Below are positions 7,048-16,239 of a stretch of DNA of 64,000 nucleotides, piece after piece. The stretch comes from Thalassococcus arenae. GTDB taxonomy: Bacteria; Pseudomonadota; Alphaproteobacteria; Rhodobacterales; Rhodobacteraceae. A model generated the notes under the pieces. It was not told the DNA's origin. It made no database searches and saw only the letters and a list, made by a program, of their open reading frames with translations. Numbering within the stretch: position 1 is the first letter of the stretch; every line of letters begins with the position of its first letter. Where the stretch lies: contig NZ_JAHRWL010000001.1 in NCBI RefSeq assembly GCF_019104745.1, positions 62,001-126,000 of the forward strand, read 5' to 3'. Made by a program: the position numbers and the translations under genes.

Positions 7048-9975
7048 TCAGGTCTTGTCCTTGAGCCCCATGAGCGCGGCGGCAAAGGGGTTGTCGGGGT
7101 CGATGGGCTTTTCCCTGCGCGGCGGGCGCGCTTCGAAATTGCGCGGTCCACGGTCGCCTTTGGCTCCGCGGTCGCCCTTCGGCCCACCCTTGCCCTTCGG
7201 CTTGCCCTTGCCGCGAGGCTTGTCCGAGCGGTGGTCGTCCCGGCGCGGGCGTTGGTCCTTGCGCCCCTGCCCGCCGCGATTACCACCCCAGGTGAAGGTG
7301 AAATAGAGTTCGCGTTCGGGCGCTTGCGCGGGATCGAGCGGACCGGTCACCGGATCGGTATCCGCCGCAGCAATCGGTTCGGCCACATCGGCTCCAGCCG
7401 GTGCGTCCGGTTCTGCCACCTGTTCGACATCGCCGGTTTCCGCCGCGTCCTGCGCCTGCGTTGCCTCCGGTTCGGCAGGCTGTGCGGAGTCGGCGGTCTG
7501 GTCGGCCGGCGTATCCGGTGTATCCGGGGCGATGCCTTCGCCGTTGGTGCCGGTTTGCGATTGCTCCGGCTGGGTGTCCGGCTGCTCGGCGACCGGTTTG
7601 ACCTTGTCGCGCTCGCCCCGCTCGGCCTTGTAACCCAACCCCTGCATGAGATCGGCGAATTGTTCCAGCGTCATGCCGGTGATCGACAGCATGTCGGCCT
7701 TGGCCTCGAACCCGCCGCGGCTGTCTTCGGCGCGCAGCATGTCCGCCAGCCGTTCAAGCATGTCGATGCGGATCGCCCGCGCTCCGGCCTTGCGATAGCC
7801 GGCAAGTGTGTAGTGTTCGGCCGGGACGCCATCGACATTGGGCACGGTCACCAGCCCCGGCGGCGGCGCCTCGGGGAAGATGTCGAGCCCCTGCGCGAGA
7901 CTCCACAACACCAGCCGCAGCCGCGTCGGCGCAGGCTTGAGCAGCGCCGGCATGAATATCGTGTATTGCCCGAAGCGGATACCGTGCTTGCGCAACGCGC
8001 CGCGGGTGTCCTGATCCAGCGCCTTGACCTCGTCGGCCACCTTGGAACGCGGGATCACGCCCATATCCTCGACCATGCGATAGGCAAAGCCACGTGCCTG
8101 GCCGGTCAGTGTCTCGTCGTCGCGCATCTTGACCAGCGGCTCGAACAGCGCGGCGATCTTGCGGTCGATGAAATGCTGCAGGCGGCGTTCGACTTTCTGG
8201 GCCACGTCCGGCCCGGCCTCCTCGTCGACAAAGGCGACGACGCGGGGTTTCAGCGGATCATCGCCCTTGGCCAGTTTTCCGACCGCCTGTTCGCCCCACA
8301 TCAACCCGCCCTGTTCGGTAAAGTCGATCTCGGTGTCGGGCGAGTTGTAGAACTTGTCAGCCCGCAGATGGAAATGCGGCGTCAGCGCCTGCAGGGACGC
8401 CGCGCGCAGTGTCTTGGCCTCCTGGCCTTGCGCGTCCTTGTCCTGCCGGAACCGGAACCCCTCCAGACGACCGACGAATTCGCCTTCGACGGTCACTTCA
8501 CCCTTGTCGTTCACTTCGGCCAAGAGGGCCTCCTTCTGCTTCAACCGGCGCATCAGCACGGATGTGCGCCGGTCGACGAATCTTTGCGTCAGACGGTCGT
8601 GCAACGCATCCGACAGGCGGTCTTCTACAGCGCGGGTCGCGCCGCGCCAATGGTCTTCGTCGCCAACCCAGCCTTTCCGCTGCGCGACATAGGTCCATGT
8701 GCGGATATATGCCAAGCGTTTCGACAGCGTGTCGATATCGCCATCGGTGCGGTCGATGCGGTTCACCTGCCGGGCCAGGAAATCGTCGGGTACCGATCCG
8801 CGCTGGTGCAGATGGCCAAAGATCACCTGCAACAAACCGGCATGTTCGGCATGGCTGATACCGCGAAAGTCGGGAATGCGGCAGACATCCCAAAGCAGCC
8901 TGACCGAAGCGGCATCGGACGCACGCGCCTGAACCTCGGCCACATCGGACAAGGCCTTGAGCGCCTGAAGGTCGTCGGCTTCGCGCGCCTTGACCAGGGT
9001 CGGGTCGTCCGGCGCGATCTCCAGGCTGTCGACCAGCGCGGGCACCGACCCAAAGCGCAGATCGCTGTTGCGCCAGTTGATCTTGCGCAGCGGGGCAAAG
9101 CTGTGGTTGCAGATCGCCTCGACCCATTCATCGGGGATCGGGCCGGCATCGCCGGTGACGCCGAAGGTGCCGTCGCGCATCCCCCGCCCCGCGCGCCCGG
9201 CAATCTGCGCCAGTTCGTTGGGTTGCAGAGGCCGCATCCGCCGGCCGTCGAATTTGGTCAGACCGGAAAACGCGACATGGTGAATGTCGAGATTGAGCCC
9301 CATCCCAATGGCATCGGTGGCAACCAGATAGTCGACCTCGCCGTTCTGGTAGAGCGCCACCTGGGCGTTGCGGGTCCGCGGGCTGAGAGCCCCCATCACG
9401 ACAGCGGCACCACCCTTTTGCCGGCGGATAAGCTCAGCGATCGCATAGACATTCTCAACAGAAAACCCGACAACAGCGCTACGTGTAGGCAGTCTGCTTA
9501 TCTTTTTCGAACCAATATAGCTCAACTGGCTCATCCGCTCGCGGCGCAGGAACTCGACACCCGGGACCAGCGTGGCGATGGGCCCGCGCATTGTGTCGGA
9601 CCCCAGGAACAGGGTCTCGTTCAGGCCGCGCATCCGCAAAAGACGGTCGGTAAAGACATGGCCGCGCTCGGGATCGGCGCAAAGCTGGATCTCGTCGATG
9701 GCGGCAAAGTCGCATCCCATGCCCTCGGGCATCGCTTCGACCGTGCAGACCCAGTATTGCGTCCGCGGCGGCACGATCCGCTCTTCGCCGGTGACGAGAG
9801 CCACCACCGACGGCCCGCGCAGTCCGACAATCGTGTCGTAGACCTCGCGTGCCAACAGGCGCAACGGCAGGCCTATGATGCCCGTGCGGTGGGCCAGCAT
9901 CCGTTCGATGGCGTAAGAAGTCTTGCCGGTGTTGGTCGGGCCTAGAACGGCCGCGACCCGAGCCTTGAGGGCCAT
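7048..9975 (-). CDS. Suv3-like ATP-dependent RNA/DNA helicase
   Basis: A 975-residue superfamily 2 helicase related to mitochondrial SUPV3L1/Suv3. Visible motifs are Walker A LGPTNTGKT (residues 11-19), the DEIQ box (AAIDEIQLCADPERGH) and QIAGRAGRG (motif VI). A Suv3-type C-terminal region follows. The last about 200 residues are low complexity: first Glu/Gln/Asp/Pro/Ala-rich, then a basic Lys/Gly/Arg block with KGKGGPKGDRG. That tail looks like a flexible RNA-binding extension. It is 12 bp downstream of the TPR gene and coupled to the S4 gene, suggesting an RNA-handling operon. Substrate preference is not shown by sequence. Confidence 0.9.
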   Translation of the reverse strand: MALKARVAAVLGPTNTGKTSYAIERMLAHRTGIIGLPLRLLAREVYDTIVGLRGPSVVALVTGEERIVPPRTQYWVCTVEAMPEGMGCDFAAIDEIQLCADPERGHVFTDRLLRMRGLNETLFLGSDTMRGPIATLVPGVEFLRRERMSQLSYIGSKKISRLPTRSAVVGFSVENVYAIAELIRRQKGGAAVVMGALSPRTRNAQVALYQNGEVDYLVATDAIGMGLNLDIHHVAFSGLTKFDGRRMRPLQPNELAQIAGRAGRGMRDGTFGVTGDAGPIPDEWVEAICNHSFAPLRKINWRNSDLRFGSVPALVDSLEIAPDDPTLVKAREADDLQALKALSDVAEVQARASDAASVRLLWDVCRIPDFRGISHAEHAGLLQVIFGHLHQRGSVPDDFLARQVNRIDRTDGDIDTLSKRLAYIRTWTYVAQRKGWVGDEDHWRGATRAVEDRLSDALHDRLTQRFVDRRTSVLMRRLKQKEALLAEVNDKGEVTVEGEFVGRLEGFRFRQDKDAQGQEAKTLRAASLQALTPHFHLRADKFYNSPDTEIDFTEQGGLMWGEQAVGKLAKGDDPLKPRVVAFVDEEAGPDVAQKVERRLQHFIDRKIAALFEPLVKMRDDETLTGQARGFAYRMVEDMGVIPRSKVADEVKALDQDTRGALRKHGIRFGQYTIFMPALLKPAPTRLRLVLWSLAQGLDIFPEAPPPGLVTVPNVDGVPAEHYTLAGYRKAGARAIRIDMLERLADMLRAEDSRGGFEAKADMLSITGMTLEQFADLMQGLGYKAERGERDKVKPVAEQPDTQPEQSQTGTNGEGIAPDTPDTPADQTADSAQPAEPEATQAQDAAETGDVEQVAEPDAPAGADVAEPIAAADTDPVTGPLDPAQAPERELYFTFTWGGNRGGQGRKDQRPRRDDHRSDKPRGKGKPKGKGGPKGDRGAKGDRGPRNFEARPPRREKPIDPDNPFAAALMGLKDKT

Positions 9976-9987
9976 GCGCCTGTCCTG

Positions 9988-10530
9988 TTAGAGCGAGGTG
10001 CCCTTCACCCTGCCTTCGAGCCGCGTCAACGCGTTCAGCACGTCTTCGTCATGCGGCCGCAGTTCCAATACACGGGCATAAGCGTCATAGGCAAGCGCAT
10101 CGGCGCCCACCTGTTCGTGCACCGCCCCCACTCCGCGCAAGGCACCGAAGTGGTCCGGGTTCAGCGCCAGGGTACGCTCCAGCGCATCCATCGTCGGTCC
10201 CAGCATCTCGGCCTGGTAGTAAGCCAAGGCGAGGGCGTGCCAACCTTCGGCGAAATCCGGCGCATGGTCGGTCAGGGCAGTCAGATGTTCGATCGCCTCG
10301 CCGGTCTGGTTGACCTCGAGCGCATCGCGGCCGCGCTTGAGAAGCAGGTCCATCGCAGCCGAACCGGATTTCGACCATTCCCGCATGACCGACCGTTCCA
10401 GCCGCGCCGCGGCGGAGTCGTCTTCGGCCTGGGACAGCTGTTCGAGCAGGGTTGCCGCGTCCTGCGCCCCTGCTGGTAAGGAAATCATGACTGCCGCGAC
10501 AAATGCCGTAACGGTAGATTTGATATTCAT
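9988..10530 (-). CDS. periplasmic tetratricopeptide-repeat protein
   Basis: A 180-residue protein with a signal peptide (MNIKSTVTAFVAAVMISLPAGAQ) and two to three TPR units (GWHALALAYYQAEMLGPTMD, ALERTLALNPDHFGALRGVG, AYDAYARVLELRPHDEDVLN). TPRs serve as protein-protein scaffolds, so an envelope adaptor role is likely, with unknown partner. The start at 10530 was chosen because GGGAC precedes it and the peptide then fits a signal sequence; an in-frame ATG at 10545 is possible. The helicase gene follows after 12 bp. Confidence 0.8.
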   Translation of the reverse strand: MNIKSTVTAFVAAVMISLPAGAQDAATLLEQLSQAEDDSAAARLERSVMREWSKSGSAAMDLLLKRGRDALEVNQTGEAIEHLTALTDHAPDFAEGWHALALAYYQAEMLGPTMDALERTLALNPDHFGALRGVGAVHEQVGADALAYDAYARVLELRPHDEDVLNALTRLEGRVKGTSL

Positions 10531-10613
10531 GTGTCCCGTGCTCATACGTTGTAATCAGTTTAGCGCCAGTGCGCCGGAAAACCAGCGCACGATTTGGAGA
10601 GGAAGGACAAGGC

Positions 10614-10904
10614 ATGAGCGACACCCTGACAGCGGCCGTGGCGGCCCTGAATGAAAAGATGGGCGGTGAAGGCTTCGACGGCACCGCGAAATTCGTCATG
10701 GGAGACGAAGGCAGCATGATCGTCGACAGCAACGGCGCCCGCGAAGGCGACGGCGATGCCGACGTGACCCTGACCGCCGATGTCGAGACGTTCCAGGAAA
10801 TCTTCGAAGGCGGCTTGAACCCGACTGCCGCGTTCATGTCCGGCAAGCTCAAGATCGACGGCGACATGGGCGCGGCGATGCGCCTGGCCTCGGTGCTGGC
10901 CTGA
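10614..10904 (+). CDS. SCP2 sterol-binding family protein
   Basis: A 96-residue protein matching the SCP2 lipid-binding fold: alternating strands FDGTAKFVMGDEGSMIVD and DVTLTADVETFQEIFEGGLN, ending in the typical AAFMSGKLKIDGDMGAAMRL. The fold holds a fatty acid or sterol-like ligand in a hydrophobic tunnel. The ATG at 10614 follows GGAAGGAC and gives the usual short family length. Its stop overlaps the start of a lysophospholipase-like gene (TGATG), which suggests both act on membrane lipid breakdown products (inference). Confidence 0.9.
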   Translation: MSDTLTAAVAALNEKMGGEGFDGTAKFVMGDEGSMIVDSNGAREGDGDADVTLTADVETFQEIFEGGLNPTAAFMSGKLKIDGDMGAAMRLASVLA

Positions 10905-11872
10905 TGGAACTCGCACCCGCCCCCTTCCATGCCGATCTGGCCGAAGGTCCCGCGGGTGCGCGCGCCTGGTGGGCGCGGGCTTCGGACGGTCTGCGCCTGC
11001 GGCTGGCGCACTATCCGGGGCCAGGGGATGCCCGGGGAACGGTTCTGCTGTTTCCCGGCCGCACGGAATACGTCGAAAAATACGGCCGTGTCGCGGTCGA
11101 CCTTGCCAAGGCGGGCTACCACACGTTGACGATCGACTGGCGCGGCCAGGGGCTGGCCGACCGGATGCTGGACGATCCGCGCACCGGTCATGTTCATGTC
11201 TTCGAGGATTACCAAAAGGACGTCGCGGCCATGGTAGCCGCCGCTGTCGCGCTCGACCTGCCCGGCCCGCATTTCCTGCTGGGCCATTCGATGGGCGGCT
11301 GTATCGGCCTACGGTCCGTCATGGACGGGCTGGCCGTTCAGGCCTGCGCATTCACCGGACCGATGTGGGGGATCCGGATGACCCCGCCCGTGCGGCCAGC
11401 CGCCTGGGCGCTCAGCTGGGGCGGCAAGCGGATGGGCGTGGGACACCTGCTCGCTCCGGGCACGGGCATCGAAAGCTACGTGACCACCGCACCGTTCGAG
11501 GACAACACCCTCACGACCGATCCGGACACATGGGATTACATGCGCCGCCAGACCCTCGCGATCCCGGAGCTGCAACTGGGCGGCCCGTCGCTGACCTGGC
11601 TGCACGAGGCGCTGGCCGAATGCCGGGCGCTGCATCGGCGCCCCTCACCCGGCCTGCCTTGCTTTGCCGCCGTGGGCAGCAACGAACGCATCGTCGACGT
11701 GCCCCGCATCCTGTCTCGGATGGAGCGCTGGCCGAACGGCCGGCTCCAGGTCGTGGAAGGCGGCGAACACGAACTGCTGATGGAACGCCCGGAATTGCGC
11801 CAGCCGGTGATCGACGGCATCGCCGCGCTGTTCGAAAGCGTGCCGACCCAGCCGCAGTCGTTATCCGCCTGA
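10904..11872 (+). CDS. alpha/beta hydrolase, lysophospholipase PldB type
   Basis: A 322-residue serine hydrolase with the monoglyceride-lipase/PldB pattern: VLLFPGRTEYVEKYG near residue 47, DWRGQGLADR near 79, and the nucleophile elbow LLGHSMGG near residue 126. A C-terminal acid and histidine are plausible in AVGSNERIVD and EGGEHELLME. It should deacylate lysophospholipids or monoacylglycerols in the cytosol or at the inner membrane. It is translationally coupled to the SCP2 gene. The 3' end overlaps the convergent aldolase gene by 12 bp. Confidence 0.88.
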   Translation: MELAPAPFHADLAEGPAGARAWWARASDGLRLRLAHYPGPGDARGTVLLFPGRTEYVEKYGRVAVDLAKAGYHTLTIDWRGQGLADRMLDDPRTGHVHVFEDYQKDVAAMVAAAVALDLPGPHFLLGHSMGGCIGLRSVMDGLAVQACAFTGPMWGIRMTPPVRPAAWALSWGGKRMGVGHLLAPGTGIESYVTTAPFEDNTLTTDPDTWDYMRRQTLAIPELQLGGPSLTWLHEALAECRALHRRPSPGLPCFAAVGSNERIVDVPRILSRMERWPNGRLQVVEGGEHELLMERPELRQPVIDGIAALFESVPTQPQSLSA

Positions 11873-12640
11873 TCCCTTGATCGCCTTGACGGCCGCAACG
11901 TCGGCGGCCGCGGCCTTGCGCATCCAGCCATGTTCCGAGGCGATGAAGAACATCGTCATACCGTAATCCCGCGCCCAGGCCTGGGCGTCCTCACCGGTCG
12001 GCACAAAGCTCATGTAGGCACAGCCCGCATCGCGCGCCGCCCGCCCGACCCGGGTCAAGGCCGCCTTGAGTTCATCGCTGTTCTGGTGGTCGTATCCATA
12101 GCCGACCGACAGGTCGGCAGGCCCAAGGAAAAGCCCGTCGATTCCATCGGTCGCGGCGATGGCTTCGACAGCCTCCACGCCCGCCGGTTCCTCGATCTGG
12201 GCGATCACCACGATTTCGTCGCGTGACCTTTGAAGCAATTCCGGCATCGGGCGCGTGGCGTAGCCGGCCCAACGGGTCGACCCCGCATAACCCCGCCCGC
12301 CCAGGCCGAACCGCGCCGCGCGCGCCACCTCGGCGGCCTTTTCGACACTGTCGACATGCGGAACCACGACCCCCGCCGCGCCGTAATCCAGCGCCTGCAG
12401 GATTTCCCGCGGCGATCCGTCCGCTACCCGCACCAGCATCGGCAGGTCAAGCGCGCGGCCCATCGCGATGCAGACATCCAGCCCGGCACGGCCAAAAGGC
12501 GCGTGTTCGGCATCAAGGCACAGGAAATCGAGCCCGGCCTGCTCCAGCACCTCGACCAATTGGTGCGCCGGGGTCTTGAGAAACGTTCCGGCCAGCGGCG
12601 CGCCGCTCAGCATCGTTTGTCGGAAATTCTTCGTGCGCAT
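11861..12640 (-). CDS. HpcH/HpaI family aldolase
   Basis: A class II aldolase/citrate-lyase-like TIM barrel of 259 residues that cleaves 2-keto-3-deoxy acids to pyruvate or related products. The conserved blocks are LDAEHAPFG (catalytic His, residues about 42-50), VVPHVDSVEKA, the metal-binding IAQIEEPAGVEA, and GPADLSVGYG. 2-dehydro-3-deoxyglucarate aldolase and 4-hydroxy-2-oxoheptanedioate aldolase cannot be told apart here. No sugar-acid or aromatic catabolic genes adjoin it. The ATG follows GGGAGG. Confidence 0.88.
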   Translation of the reverse strand: MRTKNFRQTMLSGAPLAGTFLKTPAHQLVEVLEQAGLDFLCLDAEHAPFGRAGLDVCIAMGRALDLPMLVRVADGSPREILQALDYGAAGVVVPHVDSVEKAAEVARAARFGLGGRGYAGSTRWAGYATRPMPELLQRSRDEIVVIAQIEEPAGVEAVEAIAATDGIDGLFLGPADLSVGYGYDHQNSDELKAALTRVGRAARDAGCAYMSFVPTGEDAQAWARDYGMTMFFIASEHGWMRKAAAADVAAVKAIKGSGG

Positions 12641-12697
12641 CGTGCGGACCTCCCGCCCCGCACCCTGACCGCGCGCGGAACCGACGGCAAGCCCCCG

Positions 12698-12719
12698 TTC
12701 TTCTCTTTGTCAAATACGC
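12698..12719 (-). repeat. copy of dispersed AGAAGAA intergenic repeat
   Basis: Minus-strand GCGTATTTG then ACAAAGAGAAGAA. This is one of four related copies in the window (others at 18102-18124, 45630-45652 and 45701-45723), all between genes. It sits in the leader region before the exonuclease gene. Confidence 0.7.
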
Positions 12720-12766
12720 AGATGCCGTCACTGGCCGCCCGCGTCCCGTCCACTATAGTGGGCACC

Positions 12767-13771
12767 ATGGCCGTTCTGACCTTCACCGATCGCGGGATCT
12801 ATTGCCCGGCCGGGGATTTCCACATCGACCCCTGGCGCCCGGTCGACCGCGCGCTGATCACCCATGGCCATGCCGACCACGCCCGCCCCGGGCACCGCGC
12901 CTATCTGGCGACCCAAGCCGCCGCTCCGGTGATCCGGCACCGGCTGGGCGACATCAATCTCGATACGATCCGCTTTGGAGAGATGCGGCGGATCGGTGCG
13001 GCGAACGTGTCGTTCCACCCTGCCGGCCACATCCCCGGCTCGGCGCAGATCCGGGTCGAAGCCGGCGGCGAGGTCTGGGTGGTGTCGGGTGACTACAAGA
13101 CCGATGCCGACGGGCTGAGCGAGCCGTTCGAGCCGGTTCGCTGCCACAGTTTCATCACCGAATGCACCTTTGGCCTGCCGGTGTTTTCCTGGCGCCCGGC
13201 CGGCGAGATCGCCGCCGAGATGAATGCCTGGTGGTCCGCAAACGCTGCGGCGGGCAAGGCCAGCATTCTGGGGGCCTATTCACTGGGCAAGGCGCAACGA
13301 CTCCTGTCCTTGGTCGATGCCTCGATCGGGCCGATCCTGACCCACGGCGCCGTCGAGGCGACGAATGCCATCCTGCGGCGCCAGGGATATGCCTTGCCCG
13401 ATACCGTCGCCGTGACGCCCGAGACGAAAGCCAAGGATCACCCCGGTGCCCTGATCGTCGCACCGCCCGCGGCGCTTGGATCGGCATGGGCACGGCGCTT
13501 TGGTGACGCGTCGACCGGATTCGCCTCGGGGTGGATGCAGTTGCGCGGGGTGCGGCGGCGTCGCGCCACGGATCGTGGCTTTGTCATCTCCGATCACGCT
13601 GACTGGAACGGCCTGCTGGGGGCGATCCGTGATACGGGTGCGGAAAATATATATGTCACGCATGGTTACACGGATATCTTTGCACGTCACCTCAACGAAT
13701 CCGGTTGGTCTGCCCAGGTCGTTCCTACCGAATTCGGCGGTGAAGACGATGAAACGGAGAGCGCCGCATGA
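12767..13771 (+). CDS. ligase-associated DNA exonuclease (metallo-beta-lactamase/beta-CASP)
   Basis: A 334-residue beta-CASP metallo-beta-lactamase nuclease (mRNA 3'-end-processing-factor-like) of the type encoded next to bacterial ATP-dependent DNA ligases. The zinc-binding signature is THGHADHARPGH near residue 27. Further metal or catalytic segments are HPAGHIPGSAQI, SGDYKTDADG and a terminal SDHADW. The ATG at 12767 gives the family N-terminus (MAVLTFTDRGIYCPAGDFHID). A much longer upstream reading frame is antisense to the aldolase gene and was not used. Its stop overlaps the ligase start (ATGA), so the pair should act together in end processing and sealing. Confidence 0.93.
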   Translation: MAVLTFTDRGIYCPAGDFHIDPWRPVDRALITHGHADHARPGHRAYLATQAAAPVIRHRLGDINLDTIRFGEMRRIGAANVSFHPAGHIPGSAQIRVEAGGEVWVVSGDYKTDADGLSEPFEPVRCHSFITECTFGLPVFSWRPAGEIAAEMNAWWSANAAAGKASILGAYSLGKAQRLLSLVDASIGPILTHGAVEATNAILRRQGYALPDTVAVTPETKAKDHPGALIVAPPAALGSAWARRFGDASTGFASGWMQLRGVRRRRATDRGFVISDHADWNGLLGAIRDTGAENIYVTHGYTDIFARHLNESGWSAQVVPTEFGGEDDETESAA

Positions 13772-15360
13772 AGGCCTTTGCCGCGCTCTTCACCGTTATC
13801 GATCAGACCACGAAAATCAGCGTGAAAACAAAGGCCTTGGCGGATTACTTCAGAACGGCTCCGGACGAAGACAAGCTCTGGACGATCGCGCTGTTCTCGG
13901 GCCGGCGCCCGAAACGGGCGGTCACGACGACGCAATTGCGGGAATGGGCGGCCGACCGCGCAGGCATCCCGCTCTGGCTGCTCGAGGAATGCTATCCAAT
14001 CGTCGGCGACCTGGCCGAGACGCTGGCGCTTATCCTGCCCCCGGCAAGTGCACCGCTGGACTGCGATCTGACGTTCTGGATCAATAGCTTGCGCGCCCTT
14101 CGTGATGTGGATATCGACGAGCGCCGCGCCCGTATCCTTCAGGCCTGGGACCAGCTCGACACCGCCGAACGGTTCCTGTTCAACAAGCTCATCACCGGCG
14201 GCTTTCGCATCGGCGTCAGCCGCAAGTTGATGACCCGCGCACTGGCCCAGGCGACCGGACAGGACGAAGCCGCGCTGGCCCACAAGCTGATGGGCGGGTG
14301 GTCACCCGATACGACAACCTACCACGCGCTGATCGAGGCGAAGGACCCGCAGGCCGATCAGAGCCGGCCCTATCCGTTCTACCTGGCCTACCAGCTCGAG
14401 GACACAGCCGAGACGCTGGGCGATCCCGGTGACTGGCAGGCCGAATGGAAATGGGACGGCATCCGCGGTCAACTGATCCTGCGTGGCGGCGCCCATCATG
14501 TCTGGTCACGCGGCGAAGAATTGATGACCGACCGCTTTCCGGAACTGGCCCGGGCGGTGGATTTCCTGCCCGACGGCACGGTGCTGGATGGCGAATTGGT
14601 GGCTTGGGACGGCGCGCAGCCGCTGCCGTTCAACACGTTGCAGGCGCGGATCGGACGAAAGACCGTGCCGAAAAAGCTGTTGCAGGACGCGCCCGTGATC
14701 CTGCTGGCCTACGACCTGCTCGAAGCCGATGGTCGCGATATGCGGGCTGCGCCGCTTTCGGAACGGCGCGACCGGCTCGAGGCATTGACCACCGATCTGC
14801 CACCTGCGGCGGGCGTCCGCGCCTCGCCGCGGATCGCGTTCGACGACTGGACCCATCTGGCAGAGATCCGGGCCACCGCGCGCGATGCGCGTGCCGAAGG
14901 GCTGATGCTGAAACGCCGGGCCGCGCCCTACCTCGCGGGCCGCAAGAAGGGCGATTGGTGGAAATGGAAGCTCGACCCGCTGACCATAGACGCGGTGATG
15001 ATCTATGCCCAATCGGGCCACGGCCGCCGCGCCAACCTGTTCACCGATTTCACCTTTGCCGTGTGGTCGGGCAATGATCTCGTGCCCTTCACCAAGGCCT
15101 ATTCCGGCCTGACAGACGACGAGTTCCGCCAGATCACGGCCTGGGTGCGCAAGAACACGCTGCAACGCTTCGGTCCGGTGCGGCAGGTCCGGCCCGAGCA
15201 TGTGTTCGAGATCGCCTTCGAAGGCATCCAGAAAAGCCCGCGGCACAAATCCGGGGTTGCGCTGCGCTTTCCCCGCATGTCCCGTTGGCGCCACGACAAA
15301 CCGGTTCAGGAAGCCAACAGCCTGGACGATCTGAAAGAGATGCTCGCGACATATGGATAG
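13768..15360 (+). CDS. ATP-dependent DNA ligase
   Basis: A 530-residue eukaryote-like DNA ligase that seals nicks using ATP. An N-terminal helical DNA-binding domain precedes the adenylation domain, whose nucleotidyl lysine is K228 in WKWDGIRGQL. Later motifs include SRGEEL, DGELVAWDG, GLMLKRR (motif IV/V region) and WWKWKLDPLTIDAV. The OB-fold domain follows and ends FPRMSRWRHDK. It is coupled to the exonuclease gene. In many bacteria this pair is accompanied by an Lhr-type helicase and a PdeM-like phosphoesterase; neither is adjacent here. Likely a repair, not replicative, ligase. Confidence 0.95.
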   Translation: MKAFAALFTVIDQTTKISVKTKALADYFRTAPDEDKLWTIALFSGRRPKRAVTTTQLREWAADRAGIPLWLLEECYPIVGDLAETLALILPPASAPLDCDLTFWINSLRALRDVDIDERRARILQAWDQLDTAERFLFNKLITGGFRIGVSRKLMTRALAQATGQDEAALAHKLMGGWSPDTTTYHALIEAKDPQADQSRPYPFYLAYQLEDTAETLGDPGDWQAEWKWDGIRGQLILRGGAHHVWSRGEELMTDRFPELARAVDFLPDGTVLDGELVAWDGAQPLPFNTLQARIGRKTVPKKLLQDAPVILLAYDLLEADGRDMRAAPLSERRDRLEALTTDLPPAAGVRASPRIAFDDWTHLAEIRATARDARAEGLMLKRRAAPYLAGRKKGDWWKWKLDPLTIDAVMIYAQSGHGRRANLFTDFTFAVWSGNDLVPFTKAYSGLTDDEFRQITAWVRKNTLQRFGPVRQVRPEHVFEIAFEGIQKSPRHKSGVALRFPRMSRWRHDKPVQEANSLDDLKEMLATYG

Positions 15361-16207
15361 ACCGCTTGCCCCGCCCCCGCCCGAGACAGTCGTTGCGCCG
15401 GCGCCGTTGCCGCCGGGCGCGATTAACGCCCATGTGCACCTGGTGGGCGACGATTTCCAGTTGCAGGACAAGGCCGTGGAACGCCCCGCGCCGGGCACTC
15501 TGGACGCCTGGCTGACGCGGTTCCGGGCGCATCAGGCGCAGATCGGTTGTTCCCGCGCGGTGATCGTACACTCGATCCTCTACGGCGGCGACAACACCGT
15601 CACGCTTGAGGCGGCGCGCCGCTACGGCCCCGGCACGCCCGCCGTCGTGCTGATCCGCGACAATGCGACCGAGGCGCAGATCGCCGCACTTGCCGATGCG
15701 GGCGCCAAGGCGGTGCGGCTGAACTACGTGCATGGCGGCCTGCTGAGCTGGGAGGGGATGGTGCGGCTGGCCCCGATGCTGGCCGCGCATGGTCTGCATG
15801 TCGAGATGTTGGCCCATTCGCATCTGCACCTGACCGAGTTGGCCCCGCAAGTGCCTGACCTGCCGGTCGATATCGTGTTCGACCATTGCGCCTGGCCGGA
15901 TCGGTCGCTTGGCGTGACCGACGGTCAACGCGCGCTGGAACGGCTGCTGGCCGACGGCCATGCCTGGTGCAAGCTGAGCGCGGCCTACCGCTACGACCCC
16001 GAACCGCAGGCGCTGTTTTCCCGCCTGATCGCCGCCAACCCCGAACGGCTGCTCTGGGGCAGCGACTGGCCGCATCTGATGCTGGGTGACGCGGTGATGC
16101 CCGATACCGGCGCAGAGCTGCGCAAGCTGCAATCGGTGCTGGACGACGCCACCGCGCAGCGCATCTTTGTCGACAATCCGACACGGCTCTACCGCCTGCC
16201 CTCTTGA
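15353..16207 (+). CDS. amidohydrolase-family TIM-barrel hydrolase
   Basis: A 284-residue amidohydrolase-2 family protein, the group that includes 2-pyrone-4,6-dicarboxylate lactonase and related decarboxylases or lactonases. Visible metal-site segments are INAHVHLVGD (HxH), VRLNYVHGG, VEMLAHSHLH, FDHCAWPD and the C-terminal LLWGSDWPH. Its start overlaps the end of the ligase gene by 8 bp, so it is in the same transcript although its chemistry has no obvious link to DNA repair. Substrate unknown. Confidence 0.85.
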   Translation: MDRPLAPPPPETVVAPAPLPPGAINAHVHLVGDDFQLQDKAVERPAPGTLDAWLTRFRAHQAQIGCSRAVIVHSILYGGDNTVTLEAARRYGPGTPAVVLIRDNATEAQIAALADAGAKAVRLNYVHGGLLSWEGMVRLAPMLAAHGLHVEMLAHSHLHLTELAPQVPDLPVDIVFDHCAWPDRSLGVTDGQRALERLLADGHAWCKLSAAYRYDPEPQALFSRLIAANPERLLWGSDWPHLMLGDAVMPDTGAELRKLQSVLDDATAQRIFVDNPTRLYRLPS

Positions 16208-16239
16208 ACCCACCCCCGACGAGGCCTTAGCTCACCTTC

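Noticed and set aside
6691-9945. 1,084-residue open frame on the plus strand
   Set aside because: It is antisense to the Suv3-like helicase and its sequence has no family match; the long frame is a side effect of high GC third positions.
12230-12766. Upstream extension of the exonuclease gene
   Set aside because: The extra 179 codons are antisense to the aldolase gene and the family begins at MAVLTFTDRG (12767).
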